DNA from: JBBDJG01 sp040880005
GTDB taxonomy: Bacteria > Actinomycetota > Thermoleophilia > Solirubrobacterales > JBBDJG01
Assembly (NCBI GenBank): GCA_040880005.1
Contig: JBBDJG010000008.1
Span: 1 to 39,357, forward strand
Reading direction: 5' to 3'
Length of the DNA stretch: 39,357 nt
Position numbers and translations under genes: made by a program. The stretch's first letter is position 1. Each line of letters begins with the position of its first letter. Below are positions 33,972 through 39,258 of this stretch, in pieces. The notes beneath the pieces were generated by a model. It searched no databases. It saw only the letters and a program-made list of their open reading frames with translations, and was not told where the DNA came from.

Positions 33972-34681
33972 CAATCGACCGTGTCGGTGAGCCGGTAGCC
34001 GACCCCCCACACGTTCACCACCCAACGCCGACCGGACGGGCGCAGCTTGCGTCGTAAGCGCGAAGCATGAGAATCGAGTGTACGTGTCGAGCCCATCAAC
34101 TCGAACCCCCACACGCCGCGCAGCAGCTCTTCCTTGGTGAACACCCGCGTCGGCTCAACCGCGAGCGCGCGCAGCAACTCGAACTCCTTTGCGGACAGCT
34201 CTAGTCGGCGACCGTCGAGCCTTGCCTCGCGCGTTATCGGGTCGATTTCCAGGCCGCCCACACGAAGGCGTCCCCGCTGGCGTCGCTTGCCCGTTCGGCG
34301 TAACAGCGCGGCGATGCGAGCCGCAAGCTCCGGGTAGTGGAAAGGCTTCGTCAGGTAGTCGTCGGCACCGCGCGTGAACCCGCGCACCCGGTCTGCCTCA
34401 GAGCTGCGCCCGCTGACCATGATCACGGGCAGATCCGGGTCGATCCTCCCCGCCAGGCCGTCCGAGGCTCGCAGTCGCCGACACAGCTCGTAGCCCGAGA
34501 CGTCGGGCAGCATCAGGTCCAACACGAGCAGATCGCAGCGCTTGACCTCGAGCAGGTTCAGCGCCTGTCGCGCCGTCTGTGCGGTCACGACCCGATAGCT
34601 GTCGGCGCGCAGGTTGTCGGCGAGGAACTCGCAGGTCGCGGCATCGTCCTCGACGACCATGATCGTCTCTGGGGTGCTCAA
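33971..34681 (-). CDS. OmpR-family response regulator
   Basis: 236 residues. Receiver domain with the acidic pair near 11-13 (VVEDDAAT), phosphoacceptor Asp55 (LLVLDLMLPDVSG), and KPF near 110. The winged helix follows: LELSAKEFELLRALAVEP, VFTKEELLRGVWG and LDSHASRLRRKL. The start is TTG at 34681 because AGGAGG lies 5 nt upstream; a longer frame to 34759 would be a leader without family character. First gene of the TCS-cpaB-tadABC operon, so it probably controls these genes. The target site is not visible. Confidence 0.9.
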   Translation of the reverse strand: MSTPETIMVVEDDAATCEFLADNLRADSYRVVTAQTARQALNLLEVKRCDLLVLDLMLPDVSGYELCRRLRASDGLAGRIDPDLPVIMVSGRSSEADRVRGFTRGADDYLTKPFHYPELAARIAALLRRTGKRRQRGRLRVGGLEIDPITREARLDGRRLELSAKEFELLRALAVEPTRVFTKEELLRGVWGFELMGSTRTLDSHASRLRRKLRPSGRRWVVNVWGVGYRLTDTVD

Positions 34682-34783
34682 GCCGTCCTCCTCATAGCGT
34701 TTGTGCCTACGAACGGAGTAAGGCCCCGGCGGTGATGAATTCACCCCCCCTTGATCCACCCTTGTGCAACGATTAGCGGCGAA

Positions 34784-34856
34784 GGGCGGTTAGCTCAGTT
34801 GGGAGAGCACCTGCCTTACAAGCAGGGGGTCGCTGGTTCGAGCCCGGCACCGCCCA
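34784..34856 (+). tRNA. tRNA-Val (anticodon TAC)
   Basis: 73 nt that fold as a complete cloverleaf: acceptor GGGCGGT/ACCGCCC with discriminator A, D-arm with TTAGCTCAGTTGGGAGAGC, anticodon loop CTTACAA (TAC at 34817-34819), and T-arm GCTGG-TTCGAGC-CCGGC. No CCA is encoded. Its 3' part from the anticodon loop on is repeated three times downstream, marking it as an integration target. Confidence 0.95.
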
Positions 34857-34859
34857 CTC
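34815..34859 (+). repeat. Attachment core, copy 1 (inside the intact tRNA-Val)
   Basis: 45 bp from CTTACAAG in the anticodon loop to three bases past the tRNA end (ACTC). The reference copy for the three downstream repeats. Confidence 0.75.
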
Positions 34860-35113
34860 CAGTAGTCCCGACCCGTTAGTTACCCGAGTACCAGCTCCCA
34901 CAAGCGCCACGAGTCAATCTTGATTAATCTGGACGTAGCAGCGTGTCGGCTGCTGATCAATAGAGTTCGCAGCTTCAACTGAAACTCGTAGGATCGACCG
35001 ATGGGACTGAATCGACTTCGCACAACCCTGCGGTCGCACAAGCAAGAATTGGCGCTCAGCTTGACCTTCCAAAGTGGCGCGAAGCGGCGGCGAAACTGCC
35101 ACACTCCCCAGCC

Positions 35114-35650
35114 GTGGTTGCAGTTCCAAGATCCATTGCGGCCCTTGCCGCCGTCTTGACAGTCGCGCCCGCGTGCTCGTTTGCCGCACCGGTCGCAGGC
35201 GCCAAGGCCAAGTTCCCGAAGACGATCTCGGGCAAGTTCTCGGGCGACAACAGCGAGTTCACCTGGGAGGGTTCGCTGTCACTCAAGGGGAAGCGCAAGC
35301 AAACCACCTACACGTACAAGGGCGACGCCAAATACACCTGGAAATTGAAGAAGACGACGACCTCCGACGGCCTCTGTTCATTCTCGCCGGCCACCGGCAC
35401 GATCACCGAAAAGGTCCGCCTGGCCGTCAACCGTACGCGCAGCGGAAAGCGGGGCTACAGCTACAGCGGCGGCAACGGCTCCGGCGGTTCGGTCGGCGAG
35501 ATCAAGCGCAACTGCCCTGGGGAATCACCCGATGCATCTGGGATCACGCACATCACGAACGCGATCGTGTTCGGCGGCTTCAGCAAGAACCTGCACACCT
35601 TTGGTGGAAAGGATCAAGGCTTCCAGTGGTCCTTCACCGGCACCAGGTAG
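35114..35650 (+). CDS. Secreted protein of unknown function
   Basis: 178 residues. An Ala/Val-rich N-terminal hydrophobic segment (about 7-29, ending VAGA-KA) reads as a signal peptide, though its basic start is weak. The mature part is rich in Gly, Ser, Thr and Lys (GKFSGDNSEFTWEGSLSL, RKQTTYTYKGDAKYTWKL) with two cysteines (near 88 and 134), suggesting a small beta-rich extracellular domain. I do not recognise a family. GTG at 35114 has no clear ribosome site. It is the only gene of the first att-bounded segment, and base composition is less GC-rich than the dcw genes. Confidence 0.6.
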   Translation: MVAVPRSIAALAAVLTVAPACSFAAPVAGAKAKFPKTISGKFSGDNSEFTWEGSLSLKGKRKQTTYTYKGDAKYTWKLKKTTTSDGLCSFSPATGTITEKVRLAVNRTRSGKRGYSYSGGNGSGGSVGEIKRNCPGESPDASGITHITNAIVFGGFSKNLHTFGGKDQGFQWSFTGTR

Positions 35651-35707
35651 CCGAAGCCACGCGAGCGAGTTCGTCGATCGGCGATCAAGGGCCAGGGGAT
35701 TCGTAAG

Positions 35708-35755
35708 CGCGCCCGACTGGATTCGAACCAGTGACCTTCGGTTTCGTAGACCGAC
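35708..35755 (-). pseudogene. 3' half of a tRNA-Arg(ACG), reverse strand
   Basis: Read on the minus strand: anticodon stem TCGGT/ACCGA with loop CTACGAA (anticodon ACG), T-arm ACTGG-TTCGAAT-CCAGT, and acceptor 3' strand CGGGCGC. The D-arm and 5' acceptor strand are absent, so this is a fragment, probably left by an att recombination event at a tRNA-Arg elsewhere. Confidence 0.75.
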
Positions 35756-35767
35756 GATCTGACTGAT

Positions 35768-35912
35768 CATTCTGGAAGCACCATGGAAGCAACAAACCGC
35801 AGCACACGGCAGCAGAATCGTGCCGATCTGACGCGAAACTGACCGTCCCGGCGGCGTAGGGCGACACACGGCAGCAAACCGCAGCAGGCGTCTCCTAACT
35901 TACAAGCAGGGG
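35768..35912 (+). repeat. Arm-like repeat R1
   Basis: About 140 bp, matched by 39046-39180 with scattered differences. Inside are repeated units of CGCAGCA/CGGCAGCA type (AAACCGCAGCA, CACGGCAGCA) in two clusters, and a GGAAGCACCATGGAAGCA tandem. It runs straight into att copy 2, as integrase arm-binding sites do beside a core. Confidence 0.65.
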
Positions 35913-35943
35913 GTCGCTGGTTCGAGCCCGGCACCGCCCACTC
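35899..35943 (+). repeat. Attachment core, copy 2
   Basis: 45 bp identical to 34815-34859, starting at CTTACAAG in the anticodon loop. There is no acceptor 5' strand or D-arm before it, so it is not a tRNA gene. Confidence 0.85.
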
Positions 35944-36006
35944 GGCTTCGCAGAGCGAGAAACTGGGTACGGCGACGTGAGCATGGCGCCCGAAGCCGGC
36001 CTTTGG

Positions 36007-36023
36007 CGAACAAAACGCGAACA
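36007..36023 (+). repeat. 17-bp repeat, left copy (second segment)
   Basis: CGAACAAAACGCGAACA, identical to 38145-38161. Within it CGAACA occurs twice, 11 bp apart. The two copies lie inside att copies 2 and 3. Confidence 0.7.
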
Positions 36024-36418
36024 ACTTATGGCCGCCTGACCGATGGGCAGGGACTCACAACCAATCGATCTCCAAGTACAAGCCGGATAGTCCAGCGACT
36101 GGCTCCCGGTCGGGCAGGAGGTCGCTGGAGCCTGTTGCATGCTCCGCGTCGCGTACGAAGACACTCCGGATCCGGCCGCCTCGCCCGCTACGGGTAGTGG
36201 ATGGCGACACTTCCAAGCCGTCTGCTACCAAGCGCCGGACGGACCCGAACCCGGCAGATGCCCCATCTTCTTCCCTTCCCCCACTCTTCGCAAGTCGAGA
36301 ACGAGCTTCGCGAGTTCGTAAAACGTGCGCCATGGTTACGCACCTCGACGTTCTGGGCCATCGCCTATGGGGCGACCCCGACCGCACACGCCGCCTGATC
36401 AACACCTCGCCCGGCTGG

Positions 36419-37051
36419 CTAGTTCGTGCGCTCGAACACGCAGCGATAGGCCGTCGACGTGCTGCCCGCGATCGTGTTGACGGAGCCGCCGTCGTCGACC
36501 CTGAAGTAACCGATCTCGCCGGCGAACTGTGCAGTGTCGGAGAACATGTCGAGGCTCATCTCGCCCGACAACGTCACTCCGTCTAGCTGCCGGAATCCCT
36601 GAAGCTCGCCAACGGAGGGTAGGCGTCCACCGAGGTCTCCGCACGTCTTGGCCGCGCTTGGATAGCTCTGGCCCACCCGCGAGCCTGTCTCGAAGCAGAC
36701 CCCCGCGTAGGTAATCGTCCCGCCTGGGCAGCCGACCCTCAAGCCCTCGGAATCAAGTCCGTCCAGTGTGTCCGCGTTGCCCGCACTGGTGGCGCTCGCA
36801 GCGGTATCAGCGGTATCAGCGGTATCAGCGCTATCTGCCCTAGCGGCACTCGACACACGACCCAGCCTCGCCTCGTTGATCTCAGCGCCGCTCAGAGAGT
36901 TCCGTTCAATCTTGTTTGCCGAGATGGTGCGGTTCTTGATCATCTTCCCGTTGATCTGGCGCACGGCATAGCTGGTTCCCCCAAGCGCGATGAAAAGCGC
37001 AATCGTGGCCATCACGTTGGCGTAAGAGAGATGTGACATGAAGCGGTTCAT
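36419..37051 (-). CDS. Surface or secreted protein with SYANVMAT N-terminus
   Basis: 210 residues. The N-terminal MSHLSYANVMATIALFIALGG region is a signal-like segment seen in many paralogous secreted proteins of Thermoleophilia. Polar helix repeats (IKNRTISANKIERNSLSGAEI) follow, then an Ala-Asp-Thr tandem (SADTADTADTA). The C-terminal domain has four cysteines and GGRLPSVGELQGF, reminiscent of lectin-like or sulfatase-modifying-factor-like folds; that is a guess. ATG at 37051 is chosen because GATAAT ends exactly 7 nt upstream; ATGs at 37060 and 37039 are alternatives. Function unknown. Confidence 0.75.
   Translation of the reverse strand: MNRFMSHLSYANVMATIALFIALGGTSYAVRQINGKMIKNRTISANKIERNSLSGAEINEARLGRVSSAARADSADTADTADTAASATSAGNADTLDGLDSEGLRVGCPGGTITYAGVCFETGSRVGQSYPSAAKTCGDLGGRLPSVGELQGFRQLDGVTLSGEMSLDMFSDTAQFAGEIGYFRVDDGGSVNTIAGSTSTAYRCVFERTN
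36801..36836 (-). repeat. 9-bp tandem repeat in the surface-protein gene
   Basis: GCGGTATCA three times (36801-36827) plus a degenerate GCGCTATCT. It encodes the Ala-Asp-Thr tandem on the minus strand and could vary in copy number. Confidence 0.85.
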
Positions 37052-37058
37052 AAGTCTC

Positions 37059-37064
37059 ATTATC
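37059..37064 (-). promoter_or_regulatory. Leaderless -10 of the surface-protein gene (GATAAT)
   Basis: GATAAT on the minus strand, 7 nt before the ATG at 37051. No good -35. Confidence 0.45.
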
Positions 37065-37238
37065 AGACCCCGGGACCAGATGGCAGGCTCAGACCGAGCG
37101 CATCTCGTACATAGGCAACCAGTCGGCTGCGCCAGGAGTTCCTTTAGCGTCCTGGCCAAATATGCCGGTGGGCCAGTATTCAGGCGGCGTTGAACGCGCA
37201 TGCCAGCGCGCATTCGCGTTCGTCGCTGCGCGCGGGTG

Positions 37239-37550
37239 CTAGCCCGGCGCGGGCAACGCCCGCCAGCGCCCAAAGGCTTGCCGTAGCTCTTTTGCCCAGG
37301 GCCAGCCACGTGGCAGATGCAGTACGCGCCGCCGCGCCGAGCGCGTGATGCGAGCAGCGACGTGCAACAGGCAATGGCGAAGGCGCTTGGGCCTGGCAAG
37401 CGCAAAACCGCCGTCGAGCACCAGCGAACGCAACCATGCGAGCAGGTCCTTGAGCGAGCAGGCACCAGTTCGAGTCAAGTCTCGTTTGAGGCCAAGCCGG
37501 GGCTCGCCGGTCGACAGTTTGGTCCACGTCAGTTCCCTCCCCAGTCGAAG
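37239..37550 (-). pseudogene. C-terminal remnant of an IS1380-like transposase
   Basis: About 100 codons open on the minus strand. The stretch RLRHCLLHVAARITRSARRR followed by LHLPRGWPWAKELRQAFGRW and RALPAP resembles the end of IS1380-type transposases (HVAGRLVRHARR..LRLPxxWPWA). The catalytic part is absent, and a stop precedes the open stretch. The rest of 37061-37561 shows no other gene. Identification is from memory of the family. Confidence 0.45.
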
Positions 37551-37561
37551 CTACGGCCTAC

Positions 37562-37846
37562 TTGGATCGAGTCCGCTTGTTCGGCCGGGTTTCGTATTAC
37601 AATTTTCGAACGGAGATTCATCCGTCGGCGCGCAAGCATCGAATCGCCGACGAGGACATGAGGCACGCGATGGCGACCGCGATGGCCGTTGACGATCAAG
37701 AAGACGACACCCGCCTGTGTCTCGGTCCCGCTCGAAGCGGCGACCTACTCGAGGTAGTGGCAATCATTCGGGACGACGGCTCCGAACTTGCGATCCACGC
37801 GATGAAGATGCGACCGAAGTACCGGCGGCTGCTGCCCGAGGGATGA
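37562..37846 (+). CDS. Putative toxin paired with an RHH antitoxin
   Basis: Up to 94 residues. The core, from TEIHPSARKHRIADEDM through DLLEVVAIIRDDGSELAIHAMKMR, resembles a small protein that in actinobacteria usually precedes a CopG-type gene and is annotated as a toxin-like or DUF4258-like protein. The start is unclear: TTG at 37562 or 37577 gives an odd N-terminus, while a TACAAT box (37598-37603) and GGAG point to an initiation just at the conserved part, where only an ATT (37616) is available. It may therefore be start-defective. The stop is 2 nt before the next ATG. Confidence 0.6.
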   Translation: MDRVRLFGRVSYYNFRTEIHPSARKHRIADEDMRHAMATAMAVDDQEDDTRLCLGPARSGDLLEVVAIIRDDGSELAIHAMKMRPKYRRLLPEG

Positions 37847-37848
37847 CG

Positions 37849-38127
37849 ATGGCGAAGAAGAGGTACGGAAAGACAGCCAGCGGTAAGCCGATCACCGACA
37901 AGCTGGTGGAAAAGCTCGCGGACAAGGCCGAGGCCGACTACGACGCCGATGAGACCCTCCGCCGGCGCGCGGGGCGACCGCCGATCGGCTCAGCCCCTGC
38001 TCAAGTCGAGTCTGTTCGCTTGGAGCCCGAGCTGCAGGAGGCCCTTGCCGAGCGGGCAAAGCGTGACCACGAGACCACCTCGTCGATTATCCGAAAGGCG
38101 CTGCGCAAGTACCTCCAGGTGCGCTGA
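37849..38127 (+). CDS. Ribbon-helix-helix (CopG-like) antitoxin
   Basis: 92 residues. The N-terminal KTASGKPITDKLVEKLADKAEA and RRRAGRPPIGSAP segments, then the RHH fold: VESVRLEPELQEALAERA, HETTSSIIRKALRKYL. This layout is common in predicted antitoxins next to the toxin-like protein upstream. It would bind DNA as a dimer and neutralise its partner. ATG at 37849 has GAGGG 6 nt upstream; ATG at 37843 overlaps the previous stop as ATGA and is possible. Confidence 0.8.
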   Translation: MAKKRYGKTASGKPITDKLVEKLADKAEADYDADETLRRRAGRPPIGSAPAQVESVRLEPELQEALAERAKRDHETTSSIIRKALRKYLQVR

Positions 38128-38144
38128 AGGGAGAGCGCGTTAAC

Positions 38145-38161
38145 CGAACAAAACGCGAACA
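38145..38161 (+). repeat. 17-bp repeat, right copy (second segment)
   Basis: Identical to 36007-36023. It lies about 120 bp before att copy 3. A tandem CACGAGACCT follows twice (38171-38190), also typical of integrase arm sites. Confidence 0.7.
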
Positions 38162-38199
38162 TCGCAACCACACGAGACCTCACGAGACCTCAACGCTTT

Positions 38200-38230
38200 C
38201 GGGCATGCATGCCCGGAGTTGCGGGCTTTT
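38200..38230 (+). terminator. Palindrome and probable intrinsic terminator after the RHH gene
   Basis: CGGGCATGCATGCCCG (38200-38215) is a perfect 16-bp palindrome. Its right arm GCCCG also pairs with CGGGC at 38222-38226, followed by TTTT. Either stem could end transcription of the toxin/RHH pair. Confidence 0.5.
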
Positions 38231-38280
38231 CTGGTAGTTCATTGCTGTTCGGTGATGTATGCGTGCAGCCCCGAGCATTC

Positions 38281-38328
38281 CTTACAAGCAGGGGGTCGCT
38301 GGTTCGAGCCCCAGCACCACCCACTTTC
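38281..38328 (+). repeat. Attachment core, copy 3 (variant)
   Basis: Starts CTTACAAGCAGGGGGTCGCT like copy 1, but the T-stem reads CCCAGC and the acceptor end ACCACCC instead of ACCGCCC. The changes keep T-stem pairing, so this 3' half probably derives from a different tRNA-Val gene rather than from drift. Confidence 0.8.
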
Positions 38329-38360
38329 AGTCTCCATCGAGTCAACCGTGTTCGGCGTCG

Positions 38361-38379
38361 CAGTTGTGCTACAGTTGTC
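38361..38379 (+). promoter_or_regulatory. Antitoxin promoter with CAGTTGT direct repeat
   Basis: TACAGT (38370-38375) lies 6 nt before the antitoxin ATG, a leaderless -10. CAGTTGT occurs twice 11 bp apart across it, a candidate operator for Phd autoregulation. Confidence 0.4.
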
Positions 38380-38381
38380 GC

Positions 38382-38627
38382 ATGGCTGATGGCGTCTCCT
38401 CTAGAGATCTCCGTAACCGCACCGCCGAGGTGCTCCGACGAGTCGAGGCCGGCGAGCGACTAAGAGTCAACGTGAACCGCCGACCGGTGGCAGAGCTGAT
38501 CCCGGTTGGTCGCCCCCAGTGGGTGAGCGGAGCTGCTCTTCAGAGGGTCCTAGAGCAAGCTCCCGCGGACACCGCTCTGCTTGATGATATTGCCGAGGTC
38601 CGCCACCAGCTGATCGAACCGGAATGA
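38382..38627 (+). CDS. Phd/YefM-type antitoxin
   Basis: 81 residues. VSSRDLRNRTAEVLRRVEAGERLRV followed by NRRPVAELIPV is the standard Phd/YefM DNA-binding fold. The C-terminal part (ALLDDIAEVRHQLIEP) would bind and neutralise the toxin. It starts 6 nt after a TACAGT box. The stop overlaps the toxin start as ATGA, ensuring coupled synthesis. It is in the third att-bounded segment and could stabilise it. Confidence 0.9.
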   Translation: MADGVSSRDLRNRTAEVLRRVEAGERLRVNVNRRPVAELIPVGRPQWVSGAALQRVLEQAPADTALLDDIAEVRHQLIEPE

Positions 38628-39013
38628 GCCCTCCTGCCGTCTTGGACACGTCGGTCTTCATCGCAACCGAGCAAGGTCGCGCGATGACTCGGTCATTGCC
38701 CGACGAAGCAGGTGTGTCTGTAGTGACGCTCGCTGAACTCGAGCTGGGCGTTCTGACGGCAGCGGATACGCAGACGCGATCACTGCGTCTTGCCACGTTG
38801 ACTCATCTGCGAGAGCTGACCGCCGGATTGCCTGCGGATGAGCGAGTGGCATCCGCTTATGCGCGTCTGGCAGCGGATGTGCTCGCCAAGGGTCGCAAGC
38901 CCCGTGTGCACGACACCTGGATTGCTGCTACTGCCCTGGTTCATGGTGCAGAGGTCTGGACACAGGACGCGGATTTCACTGCGTTCGACCAACTAGAGGT
39001 TGTCCGTGTCTGA
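38624..39013 (+). CDS. VapC-type PIN-domain ribonuclease toxin
   Basis: 129 residues, full length for VapC. The acidic metal-binding residues are in VLDTSVFIA (Asp8), LAELELG (Glu near 39-41), HDTWIAATAL (Asp near 96) and TQDADF (Asp near 114-116), so the active site is complete. Such toxins cut specific RNAs, often tRNAs. It overlaps the antitoxin by ATGA. Confidence 0.92.
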   Translation: MSPPAVLDTSVFIATEQGRAMTRSLPDEAGVSVVTLAELELGVLTAADTQTRSLRLATLTHLRELTAGLPADERVASAYARLAADVLAKGRKPRVHDTWIAATALVHGAEVWTQDADFTAFDQLEVVRV

Positions 39014-39045
39014 ATCTTCCGGCGAGCCGGATCGTTATGAGTGAG

Positions 39046-39180
39046 CACTCTGGAAGCGCCATGGAAGCAACAAACCGCAGCGCACGGCAGCAGAATCCTG
39101 CCGATCTGACACGAGACTGACCGTCCCTGCGACGTACGGCTACAAACCGCAGCAGCCGTCTCCCAACTTACAAGCAGGGG
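39046..39180 (+). repeat. Arm-like repeat R2
   Basis: Matches R1 (35768-35912) closely, including GGAAGCGCCATGGAAGCA and AAACCGCAGC units, but lacks one CACGGCAGCA unit near the right end. It runs into att copy 4 exactly as R1 runs into copy 2. Confidence 0.65.
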
Positions 39181-39258
39181 TCACCGATTAGGGATACCCG
39201 CATCGGTGATACCGCTCGCCTGCGGCTCGCTGAGGTTCGAGCCCGGTGCCGCCCACTC
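39167..39258 (+). repeat. Attachment core, copy 4, interrupted by about 47 bp
   Basis: CTTACAAGCAGGGG (39167-39180) and GGTTCGAGCCCGGTGCCG plus CCCACTC (39234-39258) match copy 1, but 53 bp replace the usual 6 between them. The inserted part holds CACCGAT/ATCGGTG, a perfect 7-bp inverted repeat (39182-39208). Confidence 0.7.

Larger units (their letters stand above)
35651..36418. other. 768 bp without a supported gene
   Basis: Contains a tRNA-Arg 3' fragment (35708-35755), a 140-bp repeat (35768-35912), att copy 2 (35899-35943) and a 17-bp repeat (36007-36023). Open frames here, such as one on the minus strand at 36055-36405, lack a start signal or recognisable domain. Confidence 0.6.
34857..39258. 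mobile_element. Tandem att-bounded segments downstream of tRNA-Val (islet array)
   Basis: Repeats of the tRNA-Val 3' half at 35899, 38281 and 39167 divide this stretch into three segments of about 1.0, 2.4 and 0.9 kb. Cargo per segment: a secreted protein; a surface protein, an IS1380-like remnant and a toxin/RHH pair; and a Phd-VapC pair. No integrase lies in the window. Successive insertions at the tRNA, each restoring it, would produce this order; inference. Confidence 0.65.

Noticed and set aside
34914..35189. Minus-strand open frame after tRNA-Val
   Set aside because: No start signal, no recognisable domain, and it overlaps the better-supported secreted protein on the other strand.
35899..35943. 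Second tRNA-Val gene
   Set aside because: Only the 3' half from the anticodon loop is present; no D-arm or acceptor 5' strand. Kept as an attachment core.
35767..36024. Protein with a GSNQRPPACK-like segment
   Set aside because: That segment is the known artefact of translating the reverse complement of a tRNA 3' end.
36055..36405. 116-codon minus-strand gene between att copy 2 and the surface protein
   Set aside because: Arg/Ser-rich composition like a shadow frame, no ribosome site or -10, no family pattern.
36801..36836. CRISPR-like short repeats
   Set aside because: Nine-base units without spacers inside a coding region; a tandem repeat, not a CRISPR array. No cas genes anywhere.
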